Below, piece after piece: positions 1 to 9,658 of a DNA stretch of 64,000 nucleotides. The notes under the pieces are model-generated. The model was given only the letters and a program-made list of their open reading frames with translations, ran no database searches and was not told where the DNA came from. Numbering within the stretch: the stretch's first letter is position 1; each line of letters begins with the position of its first letter. The DNA is from Moniliella sp. 'wahieum' (Eukaryota > Basidiomycota > Moniliellomycetes > Moniliellales > Moniliellaceae), in the NCBI GenBank assembly GCA_003971905.1, contig RSEE01000125.1:114340-178339 (forward strand), written 5' to 3'. Position numbers and translations under genes: made by a program.

Positions 1-620
1 CCCTGTCTTAATTCAGCTTCTTGCAAATGATGTCAATGCAGGCGTAAGACCGCGTGAAACTGTCTGACGCAACACGCGCTCCACCCGACAGTAATAGAAG
101 AAGTGGACAACTCATTGAAGCTGAACAAGAGGGTCAATAACAGCGTCCGACATAACGGAAGGGCGCGCGAGCGCATTTGCAACAGTTAGGAGGAATTCCA
201 TTGCGGGTCGTTGGGAATCCAACCAAAGTGAATAATGTGGCGGCAGCGCCTCCCATCTGGCTAGGCCGAACCGAGGACTCATTAACACCCAACTGAGTGT
301 ACGCTCTCTAGGGGCGGGGAAAGCAGGTATTTGATTCGGGGAAAAGAAAACTGGGAGAAGGTGCAGAATGTGCCCGAGGTGGACATGCAACACCACAGAA
401 GAGAGTTTGTTTACCGTGGCGTTCACAAGACCAAGACCGATTGGGCACCATTAGGAAAGAGATGAGGAAAGAGAACCAGTGCGGGTCGTCTGGAGACGTG
501 TGTTAGGCCAATGGGCTGAGGATCCTACGTTGGCAGTCACGGGCCATGGATGGAGGTGTGGCAAGAGGCCAAGGAGGCGGGAGGGCGGCCGGCCGTGTCA
601 GTGAACAACTCAGACACCTA
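1..620. other. 5' edge, no recognisable gene
   Basis: Short reading frames occur on the minus strand (for example 112-426), but none resembles a family I know and none shows a convincing exon chain. A minus-strand frame at about 22-80 ends in CIDIICKKLN and could be the tail of a gene, but nothing supports this. The downstream neighbour is TOM7 on the minus strand. Confidence 0.4.
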
Positions 621-623
621 CAT

Positions 624-947
624 CTACCGTAGGCGGAGGGCTGGGATGACGTACTTGATCAAGTTAGGCTGGGGGTTGGAGCTGGTCCAGCCGAGGTAAA
701 CAACGAACGGGACCCAGGCGTAGTGCAGCACATCTTTGCCCGTCTCGATGGCGGTGGAGATATAACCCTACAGGATATGAGGAAAGTGGGAAGAAGTCAA
801 CATGTTGTCAACAGAGGAGGTTTTCGCGCGCCTCGCCATTCATGCCCATCATGTTTGTAGCCACAGCGAGGCTCAGGAAGACGGGGGGGGAGCGATGCAC
901 AGAGGGGATAAGAATCGCACCTTTTGCTCTTCGGACAGCAGCGCCAT
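624..947 (-). CDS. TOM7: TOM7, mitochondrial outer-membrane translocase subunit
   Basis: Two exons, 921-947 (nine codons, MALLSEEQK) and 624-767, are joined by a 153-nt intron (768-920, donor GTGCGA, acceptor TAG). The product is 56 aa, the normal size for TOM7. The second exon carries the family core: ETGKDVLHYAWVPFVVYLGW, followed by SSNPQPNLIKYVIP, matching the tail-anchor transmembrane segment and the conserved SNPxPxLI motif. TOM7 is a tail-anchored protein that modulates assembly of the TOM complex in the outer mitochondrial membrane. The tiny first exon makes it invisible to simple ORF calling. It diverges from the flavoprotein gene starting at 2035. No frame problem was found. The start was chosen because MxLSEExK is the usual N-terminus. 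Confidence 0.88.
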
Positions 948-2034
948 TGTGAGAGAGACGAGGATGGGGGTGGCAGAGAGAGGTGGCGGTGTGTGAAAGA
1001 AGGCTGGCCGAGCGCGAGACTGCGAAAAGCTCAGCCGGGGCGCTTCCATCGACCATCGTTTTCCGCTGCCACGAATCGCATGATCGCTGACCGAGATGAT
1101 GTCGACAATCCTAGGGAGGAGGGGCAGCCACGAGCAGCTGTCGATGATCGATGACGTCGATGATGTGGGAAACTTGAAATCAACCAAGGACCATCCAATT
1201 CCGCCTCCCCATAGCATGGCCCAGCCTCTGAACGTTCAGTTGAACAGAGCAAGCACCATCCAGCAACGTTGGATGGGTCAAATTTGCTTCTGCCGGTCAC
1301 GCGCCAAGTCGCACAGGCCATCCCACACGCCATAAGCACACGCGCCCAGACTCTCGCTCACCCCGGAAGAGACTCGCGAGGACGATTAATGATTTCGCTC
1401 GTTGGCTGCATATGCCCAACAAAGGACTCGGACCCCAGGAGGAATCGTGGTGGGCACGGCCCATCCAAAGCCGAGGTGCCACCAGTAATAGTGGCATAGT
1501 AGAGCTGCCCAACCGCCGTGTCCACTCGGCCTGCTCGCTGGGCGTGCACGGTCGAAGATCTGACTAGTGACTGTCGGTGCAACAAGCCATGCGGTGATGA
1601 CGCGATGACGGCCATGAAACGCCGTCCGTTTGGGGGGAGAGGCGGTTTATTTGTTGGCCAGTGAAAGTTACAGGACCCGAGTGCAATGCCAGACGGATCG
1701 GCGGTGGGACTACATGGGGCCCATCAGGCACGGCTACTGCTGCACGACACTCCCTCGGCGACGCTCGGCCGAGACGTCGGGGGAAAAGCAGGTTGGCGCG
1801 TGAAGGCCAGCTTGCACACCCGCACCTGAAATCCCCAGTTTTAGGGCTGCCTTGGCCGAGCAACCCTTGGCGCCGCCCCTCGGCACGCACTGCGCCAGTC
1901 TCTCTCCAGCCGTCCCAGGCGGTCCCCCTCGCGCATCTTCTCCCTTCCCCCATCCCGACGCCCCCACCGCCGTTGGCTGGGTTGCTCCTGCCACCATCTC
2001 CCCACCCCCACTCCCTCCTCCTCCTCCTTCCAGC
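948..2034. other. divergent intergenic region TOM7 / flavoprotein
   Basis: About 1.1 kb with several antisense reading frames of GC-rich type but no recognised protein. It presumably holds promoters for TOM7 (minus) and the gene at 2035 (plus). The last 150 bp before 2035 are strongly pyrimidine-rich (CCCC/CTCC runs), as is common just upstream of fungal start codons. Confidence 0.5.
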
Positions 2035-3830
2035 ATGCCCCCAGCGCGTGTCGCTGTCGTCGGTTCTGGCCTTGCTGGCCTGGCCTGCGCCCACCGTCTA
2101 GCGGCGGCATGCGATGTGCACGTCATTGAAGCCGCCCCGCTCTGGGCCTCGACAGTGCCTCCATTCTTGTCCGCCCACCTACCCTTTCCACCTCGTCCGA
2201 CGCCTCCACCCCAGCCCCACCCCGGATGCACACCCAGCAGTGCGAGTGGATGTACCGATGCGCGCACTCAACTATGGATACTATCCCGAGACGTGCGCGC
2301 TCTACCGCCAACTGGGCGTTTCGCTCCAGCCAACCGAGTTCACCTACTCCTTTGCCACCGCCGCTCCGCGCAACCCACTGTCGCCCCGTCAAGCATCCGT
2401 GCCCTCCAGCTCGACCGACAGTGTTGCGGGCGCGTCCGAACCCTCACAGACCGCCCGCCCCAACAGTTCTCAGTGGCAAGCCCCGCCGCCCCACACATTG
2501 TACAATGGCGCCTCGGGGCTGCGGGGGTGGGCCTGCCTACGCAGTACCGTTGGAAGGCGGCCCGGCAGCGTGCTATCACCCAGTGGGGCTCTCTCCCTTC
2601 CCCCCTGCTCCTGATCGCTACCGCCCTGGATATCATTCTCGGCTTGGGACGGTATACTCTTTGGTGGGGCGGGATGTTGTGGTCCTATGTATTGTTGTTG
2701 GTCTATGCACTCTATCACCACCATCTCGGCCACTTGCGCGACTCGTCGCATGAGTTGACCAAAACCCACGTGGCAAGTTGGCTTGGTATCCCGCTTCAGC
2801 GCAAACTCGCTCAGCCCCCACGCGGCTGGGGGTACGGCCAGCTGTTAATGACGGACTTTACGCACACATGCTGCTTCCGCTCATGAGTGCCGTGATGACC
2901 TGCCCCATCTCCGAGGTGACAGAGGCGCCTGTGGCCGATATCCTCGAGTATGTTGCGGCTACTTTCCTCCGCTCCCACGCACGCGTGCGAGGTGGCGTGA
3001 CCCGGGTTCAAGCTGCCCTCGTTGCTTCCATCCCTGAGGACAACATTCATCTTTCCACACGCGTCGTGGGCATGACTCCGACCCCAGGTGGGCGAATGCA
3101 GCTTCATGTCTCCCCTTCGGACGGAGGCGCACCAGGTACGCTCTGCCCCTCCTGGGCAGAATTTGATCACGTTGTGCTTGCCACCCCGGCCGATTTGGGC
3201 GGAGAATTGGTGGAGCACTACCTGCACTCCTACCTCGATAAGGGTGGTAACGAACACGCTGCGTTGCTCCGATCCTTTGCAAACGCTCTCGCCTCTGTCC
3301 CTTACACAGCAGTCACGGTAGTCAACCATACTGATCGTCTCTTGCTCCCCCCCGCGCCGGAGGACTGGAGAGACCTCAACCTGATCCTACCTTTGCGGGG
3401 GGGGCAAACGATGGCCACCCACCTTTTGGCTCAAGATTTCCCCTCGCCCAACGGTCCGCAACTCTTGCTCCAAACCACGGCACCACAAGAACAGAGCGGC
3501 ATGGCTCCGCGTTCGGCTACCGTGCTTTCGACCGCAACCATGCGCAGAGCACGCACTACCCTCGCATCGCGCCAGATCCAAGGCCGCACCCTGTTCCAGT
3601 GGACACGCCGGCCATACGGACGACTGGTACACTGCCTCTCTTCCCTGCTGGGCTTGGCGCAATGGGACCTCTCCCTCGGTGCAGCGCAGGGGGTACCGCT
3701 GGTAGAGCATGGCACCGAAGCTCGCATTTGGGCGTGTGGCTCGTGGTCCCCTGGAATCCCTTTGTTGGAAGGATGTGTCCGCTCCGCCCACCTGGTCGCC
3801 GACGCTATTATTCAGTTGGAGCAATCCTAA
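2035..3830 (+). CDS. FAD-dependent amine-oxidase-like membrane flavoprotein
   Basis: The protein begins MPPARVAVVGSGLAGLACAH, a textbook Rossmann FAD-binding GxGxxG followed by an acidic residue (HVIEAA). The C-terminus has CGSWSPGIPLLEGCVRSAHL, the usual C-terminal FAD-contact segment of the flavin amine oxidase superfamily. Between them lie LNYGYYPETCALYRQLGV and a hydrophobic stretch near 2600-2750 (LLLIATALDIILGLG, then WSYVLLLVYALYHHHLG) that looks membrane-spanning. The span is about 599 codons, but the reading frame must change several times (around 2150-2260, 2520-2540 and 2870-2890), so exon limits or sequencing indels are unresolved. Substrate is unknown; an oxidoreductase of the FAD/NAD(P)-binding type is as far as the sequence goes. 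It converges on the acyl-CoA dehydrogenase. Confidence 0.75.
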
Positions 3831-4646
3831 GCCAAGCCGGCTGGCGTGATGATGGATGTAACGCCCTTGCGGGTAAGAGTTGATGGGCAAGTGGGAAGAT
3901 CCTGCCAAACTCTTTTTGGTTGATGCGGGGCTCACCAGGACTGCAGTGTTGGGGAGTTGCGATAAAGAGTGTTCGCCAGCCCAGTGGACGAGGTAATAAT
4001 TCACCAAAAGCACGTGTCGTCCTTTACGGATGGTCGATGATTCTGTCCAAAACCACCTCTTCGTTGCCCATGGCATTACGGTCTTCGTCTTATACAACCA
4101 CGGAGTTTCAGACTCTCCTATAGGAGAAAGTGAATATGGCAAAACGTTCTACTGCAGCATAGCCTGCTACACAAAGGGTAACGGCATGAAAAGGTTCACT
4201 ATTGCGTCATCTATTGGGTAGCCTCAATGTAATAGGCTGTTGTTTGGCACTTTGATGGGCGCGTTACTTTTTGTGACTCGACGGTATTGGAAGCCTGTGG
4301 GGGAAGAGAGGGGATCATCATATTGATGGGTACTAACTGAGTCACAGTGTGTATACTTTTCATGTGTCAACGTTGTCCAGACTGTTCCAGCCCTGTCATG
4401 TCTCCCTTCGATGAAGACCGTATTCGGATGGTAAGGTCTTGGCTCGATACACTCACAAGAAATAAGTATACGATGCCGCCGGTGGTCCCAAACATATGTA
4501 CGTTCTTGACATTATTCAAGAGCGTACAAGCTATATACGAACTATAGTTCTTCTTTCGCCACTGGGCCCTCGGTTAACCAACAAAAGTGTATCGAATTGA
4601 CTTCCTCATGGCGTACATGAAGGAAAGGAGTCCAAAACTATCATTA
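3831..4646. other. convergent intergenic region
   Basis: About 0.8 kb between two convergent stop codons. It is more AT-rich than the flanking genes and holds only short, unconvincing reading frames. It should contain both 3' UTRs; no clear structure or repeat was seen. Confidence 0.5.
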
Positions 4647-6060
4647 TCAAGTGTACCAGGTGGGGGTGGGAAGGCCATCAGGGATGCCCTGCAGCGCAAA
4701 ACGACCCACTTCAGCTTTCTTGTGAGCAATGGGGTCGGGAGGATATGGGTGCGCAAGTCGCGTCCGGCCACATCCAAGCCATACTTGGCTGCAATTGACC
4801 GGGCGCCCTGCAACTCCCAAACTTTGGTCGTCACCTCCAGTCCAACTTCGGCAATGACCACTTTGGCTGCCGCAATGCGTACTGCCCATTCCCCCCGCGT
4901 GACCGCCGTGAGCGCTTCTCTCTCAGCCACGTGAATGATCGGAACACTTTCCTTGACCACTTGTTCGATCAACGCGGCAGCAGCCCAGACTTTGCCCTGC
5001 AAGACACCGTAGTCAATCTGGATGTACGCCTCGTCGGTCCCGCGACTGACGCGCGTTGGCTCGGGCACAAAAGGCCACGCACGGGTTGTTTCTCTCGTGT
5101 AGGCCAGGCCACGGGCCAGAGCGCCTTCAGTAATGCCAAAGTAGAAGGAAGTGAAGACCAATTGGATCACGGGGAGATTGAGCGTGTTGTACGGTCCCAA
5201 AGGGGTAAACGTGAACTGACCCCCTTGTTGGCTCCAACCAAAGGCTTCCTCAAAGGGCACACGGACGTTGGAAATGGAAATCCCGCCACTCTGCGTGCCA
5301 CGCATCCCCAGCGTATCGACCCATTCGTCACCATACACAATCCCTTCTTGTTTATGGGCACAGCTACAAACACATGCTGGCCCGCATGCGCTTGGCCCGC
5401 AGCGAACACGCCCTCCAAGATGGTCAGGTCCGACACCTTACTTCCTGTTGAAAAGGACTTCTTGCCATTGAAGATGAGCTTGGTGGGGTCTTGCGGGTCT
5501 TGCACCACGCTCAGATCCGTATCACGCGGGTTCACTGCGCCTCCAAAAAAGAGTTGGTTCCGGGTCGCATGTTCCTGCAGCCTGTGAATCTGCGCTGACG
5601 TGCCAACCAAGTTCACAGCCCAGAACCAAACGTAGTGGTACCTGATATCATAATAGCCTTGATGTCAGCAGCCTGGCCCCGTCGATCACCTCAGATCTCA
5701 TCGTCGAGAAAAAAGGGGAGAGACGAGAAGAGCAAGCAAAAACTTACCCCAACAGCTGGGCCAAACTTCCATCGCCCCGAGCCACTATCCGAACCACTTC
5801 GTAGGCCACATCCCACTGTTGTCCGCCTCCGCCTACAGCAGTCGGGCCGAGAAGACCCGTGAGACCAGCGTCTTTGAGAAGTTGGACCTGGCGGTACGGC
5901 ACCACGTTGCCCGGTCCCGCACTGCCTCGTCCTTGTGCAGCAGCTCGGCCACTTCATCGGCACGCTGGAGAAACTGCTGCCGTGTGGTAGGGGATGAGAA
6001 AGGCGGGTAGGTGACCAGCTCGGGATCGGCGCTGATTCGCTGGGCCCCGAACGGGCGGGG
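4647..6060 (-). CDS. DszC/SfnB-type acyl-CoA dehydrogenase family protein
   Basis: A flavin-dependent dehydrogenase/monooxygenase of the acyl-CoA dehydrogenase superfamily. Visible pieces are RADEVAELLHKDEAVRDR, a downstream segment LLGPTAVGGGGQQWDVAYEV, then after an intron YHYVWFWAVNLVG, FNGKKSFSTGSKVSD, YGDEWVDTLGMRGTQSGG and the C-terminus DPIAHKKAEVGRFALQG ending PTPTWYT. An intron at 5642-5747 (GTAAGT...CAG) joins SLAQLLG to YHYVW. Three frame breaks, each repaired by one added base, lie in C runs near 4737, 5343 and 5911; the family-specific sequence continues perfectly across each. The start is not determined: the recognisable part begins near 6060 (ISADPELVTYPPFSS) with no in-frame ATG nearby, so an upstream exon is likely. 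The substrate cannot be read from sequence. Confidence 0.8.
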
Positions 6061-6989
6061 ACACCACACTGTACGCGCGGGGAGGGGGGAGGGACATGCT
6101 TGGAGCTCGTGGGGGATTGACGCTGGAGGTGAGGGTGGTCGGTGGTACGGTAAGTGGAGCCAGATGACAGCTACTCCCAGTTTTATAGCATCTTTCCCCT
6201 CCCCTCCCCTCCCTCCCCTCCTACAGCGTCGCGCGCAAGAGCCTTGTTCTGGGGTATCAGAGCGTGGGGGGGTCATCGGACCGGAGCCGACCACCGGAGC
6301 CGACCACCGGAGCAGAGCGACGTCGAGTGTGTCATTGTTGTTGAGGAATGCACGATAACATGGGATTGGCGCTTGACGCCTTGACACGGAGGCTGCCCAA
6401 CATCCTCTCCGCACGCCAACCTCTGACGACAACGTGCTTGGCTGTAGCGATGCGACGGGGTGGTGTAAGGAATAAGGCCCAGTAACGAGAGCGGTTCCCG
6501 TGGGGCAAACGTCAAACGAGCACCTGGGGGACGCACGCCATGCGCATCATGCAATCCGTGGGGCTGCGGCACAAGATGGAATCCACAACGGCCTGCGTTT
6601 TGTCCACGTCTATCTCTCTTGGGATGATTGGTCGATGGTCGATAGTCGCTTATCTCATCCGTCGGACCAATCAAGCACGCGAATCACGTACCCATCTCCG
6701 GCGTCTGATTGATGCGATTGGAAAGTGCTGATTGATGAGAGCGTGGCACGTGCGCCCATTGAAACTTTGGGCAGGCGTCCCACCAACCCTAGCAACAATG
6801 GGCGCAAGGAATGTGCCACACTCCCCCCGCGCCAACACCCGGGCCACAGCAGCGCCACGCGAGACAGGCTAACCCTAGCTGGCAGCGGCGATCGCATGCG
6901 CTGGTCCGCAGGCCGCCAGCCGCTCGGCCCACCCATCCGCACGCGGCGGCTGCGTTCCCGTTCTTACCCGACCATCCTCCACTGCTGCC
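6061..6989. other. intergenic region with eL33 promoter
   Basis: About 0.9 kb. It probably includes the missing 5' exon of the acyl-CoA dehydrogenase on the minus strand (not identified) and the promoter of eL33. A 12-bp direct repeat (cggagccgacca) sits near 6281-6311. Two AACCCTA boxes occur at 6785 and 6871. Confidence 0.5.
6785..6877 (+). promoter_or_regulatory. two telobox-like AACCCTA elements upstream of eL33
   Basis: AACCCTA occurs at 6785-6791 and 6871-6877, 205 and 119 bp before the eL33 start. In many fungi ribosomal-protein promoters carry a telobox-like ARCCCTAA element bound by Tbf1/Myb-type factors. The match here is 7 of 8 bases (G follows in both copies). Function is inferred. 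Confidence 0.45.
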
Positions 6990-7359
6990 ATGAGCCGTCT
7001 GTACGTCAAGGGTCGGATCCAGGGCCACCAGCGCTCCAAGCACGTCTCGCACCCGCACACCTCGCTCGTGCAGATTGACGGGGTGGCGAGCCAGGCCGAC
7101 GCGCAGTTTTACCTCGGCAAGCGCATCGCCTACGTCTACAAGGGCACCAAGCAGATCCGCGGTACCACCGTGCGTGTCATCTGGGGCCGCATCACGCGTG
7201 CCCACGGCAACTCGGGCATTGTCCGCGCCAAGTTCGCTACCAACATCCCTCCCGCTGCGTTTGGAAAGAGTGTGCGCGTCATGCTCTATCCCTCGAACAG
7301 TATGTCCTGCCTTGCTTTCTTTCTGGACCGGCGCTCACCCCCGTCTCTGCACAGTCTAA
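6990..7359 (+). CDS. RPL33: 60S ribosomal protein eL33 (L33A/L35A)
   Basis: Full-length 104-aa protein from exons 6990-7299 and 7355-7359. It has family-diagnostic motifs: [40 protein letters not shown] and RVMLYPSNI at the end. The 55-nt intron (GTATGT...CACAG) interrupts the last sense codon: AAC A|TC TAA, so the second coding exon is only five bases. This matches the expected C-terminus, whereas reading through gives an unrelated tail. It is a structural component of the large ribosomal subunit. The start is the only ATG consistent with family length. Two AACCCTA boxes lie upstream. It converges on MED4. The frame is intact. Confidence 0.95.
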
Positions 7360-7704
7360 TGTACAACAAAATGAGTCGTCTTGCTGGTGGGGCAGCTGGG
7401 TCAGAATACAAAGAGAGTGTGGGAAAAGTGACGACCCCCAAGTCAAAAATCCGGGCTGACATACCTCACCATTGGTTGCATGATCGACAATCACTGATGT
7501 AAAACAGTCCCGGAAGACTAACCGAGGGTTGCAGATCGAGCCGGACTTTGCATGATGGCCACCGTTTTGAAGCCCCCGTACATTGCGTCAACCCGATGAA
7601 GCCGAAATACGATGCGCCGCAACGCGGACTATACCATCTATTGCTCGATCTACATATCTATCTATCTAGCGTGTTCATTTTTGTGTGGGCAGTTTTGTTG
7701 TATT
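7360..7704. other. convergent 3' region eL33 / MED4
   Basis: About 345 bp between the two stops. No gene was recognised; it presumably holds both 3' UTRs and polyadenylation signals. A short tatctatctatc tract lies near 7655. Confidence 0.5.
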
Positions 7705-8495
7705 TTACAAGTCGAGATCGAATGCATCGTCGCCCACGTCTTCGAACACGGGCATGGTTTGCGGCGCCTCGCGCACCTCGACCTGTTGGGCTAGGCTCCT
7801 CCCTCACCTCGCCCCCCTCGGCCGGGAGAGGGACAACTGTAGCGACCGGGCCCAGTGCGAAGGCGCTGTTGCGAATCAAGCCTTCGTCGGGGAAAGGGTA
7901 GTGCGCCGTTCGGCTGTCCTTCTCCTTGTCGGCCTCTTCCGGCGGAGCAGCAGTAACGCCGGCCAGCCTGGCGGCGTAGGTGAGTGTGTCTCCCAACGGC
8001 AATGGGTCTGCGGGGCAGATCAGGCGGTCAGTTACCATTGCATCCCATCGCATCCCATCCCATAGCATAGCATACCAGCCTCGTTACGAGAGCCAGCTGA
8101 GACGGCAACGTACGCGCTTCCGCATGGTGAATCTGCTCCAACTCTTTCGCCCCGGCTTGGGTTAGGTCGAGCAGGCTGGACTGGCACAAGGCCAAGTGAG
8201 AGAGCGTGGCTTGCATCCGTTTCTCGCGCAACTTGAGCTCGCTCTCCAGCTGCACCATGCGCGTATGGTCGCGTTGGTGTTGGTGAGCGAGGTGGACATG
8301 TGCACCAACGGTGCGTTCGAGCTGGTCCACTTGGCGCAGCAGCGCTTCCACCTGTTCGCGCCTCTTGGTCAGCGACGCACTGTCTACCCTGCCTGCCCTG
8401 GAACAGAGCAGGTCCAGCACGCCCTCGCTCAGCTCCGAAAAACGTTCGGCATCCCGCCGCAGGAGCACCGACATGGCCACCCGCTCGTCGGCCAT
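7705..8495 (-). CDS. MED4: Mediator complex subunit 4
   Basis: A model with exons 8114-8495, 7808-8007 and 7705-7782 gives 219 aa. The N-terminal half is a helical coiled-coil (LLRRDAERFSELSEGVLDLL, then VEALLRQVDQLERTVG) as in MED4. The second half holds the family signature LGDTLTYAARLAGVTAAPP followed by YPFPDEGLIRNSAFALG. The acidic C-terminus FEDVGDDAFDLDL is also typical. Intron 1 is 8008-8113 (GTACGT...CAG). The frame change before the C-terminus is explained by a 25-nt GT-AG segment (7783-7807), either an ultra-short intron or an indel. MED4 is part of the Mediator middle module, bridging activators and RNA polymerase II. The start codon at 8495 directly abuts a heptamer repeat that would form the 5' leader. 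Confidence 0.85.
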
Positions 8496-8551
8496 GGCGA
8501 TTGGCGATTGGCGATTGACGATTGGCGATGAGCGATTGGCGATTGGCGGTG
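8496..8551 (+). repeat. heptamer-register array at MED4 start
   Basis: Eight consecutive 7-mers: three ggcgatt, then gacgatt, ggcgatg, agcgatt, ggcgatt and ggcggtg, with no break in register. The array begins one base beyond the MED4 start codon (ATG at 8495-8493 on the minus strand), so it occupies the 5' leader or core promoter. Confidence 0.9.
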
Positions 8552-9143
8552 GGGGTGCAAGTTGGTCAACGTACGTTCAACTTTCAGGGGGAACGGTGAA
8601 CAAATGAAATGGAAATGCACTTTTGACCGCACCGCATGGAATCAGTTGCAGCGAATCCTCAGATTACCCTGGGCACGTACGAAATGGGAATGACATGTGA
8701 CATGGACACTTCCCTCGCCAAATGAGTAGGAACCACTCCGCCTATCCGTGCAACCAAGCCCCGCTTCGCTATACCTAAGTAGAAGGTCTCGATCACGGCG
8801 TCGACCACCAACTCCTTTCGCACCCTATCATCTCTATATATCCCAACAATCATGATGGCCTTTAGGCCCTACCTTTTCCACGTATCATCGGTATCTGTGC
8901 CGGCCTTTCTACGTCAAAAAACACTTGGCCAAGCGAAGGGAACTACTACGACTTGACTATAGCGGATGATCATTCATCGTATCGTAGTGGGTAATCCTAC
9001 AGCGTTTTTTCTCCCTCTTCACTACTTCGCTCTGCATCACTACTACTGTCACTCCCCTGTTTGGCCCCTCCCCACTGGGCCCGAATCCAGAGAAAAGCGA
9101 AAGGGAGCCGAGACTACACGGACTACGAGTGCCAAAAGGGCGT

Positions 9144-9192
9144 CATTGCGAATTGCTCATTGCGAATTGCTAATTGCTACTTGCTCATTGCT
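9144..9192 (+). repeat. heptamer-register array (attgc family)
   Basis: Seven consecutive 7-mers: cattgcg, aattgct, cattgcg, aattgct, aattgct, acttgct, cattgct. The register is exact although the unit varies. Confidence 0.9.
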
Positions 9193-9305
9193 ACAGCGTA
9201 CAGTGCGGAACGAGGGGAGAGGGGAGTAGGGGGAAAGGGGGAAGGGGGAGCAGGAAACAGAGCATAGAGCGGCCGGCTCAGCCTGAGCTGAGCGTCAGCT
9301 GAGGG

Positions 9306-9333
9306 TTCAAGCTTCAAGCTTCAAGCTTCAAGT
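9306..9333 (+). repeat. heptamer array ttcaagc
   Basis: Four tandem ttcaagc units (containing the palindrome AAGCTT), followed by degenerate ttcagttc. The same unit recurs at 29880 and, in reverse complement (cttgaag), at 59805-59839. Confidence 0.9.
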
Positions 9334-9618
9334 TCAGTTCAACCGAACATTGTTCAGCCTCAACGTCCCGCTTCAACATCAGCTTGAGCGCACAGACAGG
9401 CCACAAGCGCAGGCGGGGGAGGCCGGACGAGGGGCTCCCAAGAAAGAAGAAAAAAAACAAAAACAAAACAAACAGAAGCCAAAACCAAATACGAAACCAA
9501 ACGCCAACCCCGCCCAAGGCGAATTCAGATAAAACGTAACGCGGAACGAGGCTACAAGATGAGCGAGTGAAGGACGTGAGGCGGGGAAGGATAAGGTGAG
9601 GGGCGGGAAGGATCGGAA

Positions 9619-9658
9619 GATCAGACGATCAGACGATCAGACGATCAGACGATCAGAT
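9619..9658 (+). repeat. 8-bp tandem array gatcagac at phosphodiesterase stop
   Basis: Five tandem 8-mers (gatcagac x4, gatcagat). The minus-strand stop codon of the phosphodiesterase (9653-9655) lies inside the last unit, so the array forms the start of its 3' UTR. Confidence 0.9.

Larger units (their letters stand above)
8552..9618. other. repeat-containing intergenic region
   Basis: About 1.1 kb without a recognisable gene. It contains two heptamer arrays (9144-9192 and about 9306-9333), an A-rich tract (9441-9500, aaaac-type repeats) and G-rich purine tracts (9210-9250, 9570-9610). It lies between the promoter of MED4 and the 3' end of the phosphodiesterase gene. Confidence 0.55.

Noticed and set aside
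4587-5587. Plus-strand frames opposite the acyl-CoA dehydrogenase
   Set aside because: They are shadows of the minus-strand gene, whose conserved motifs explain the open frames.
5342-5912. Acyl-CoA dehydrogenase as a pseudogene
   Set aside because: The breaks are single bases in homopolymers with perfect conservation around them, the same pattern as in essential genes of this window.
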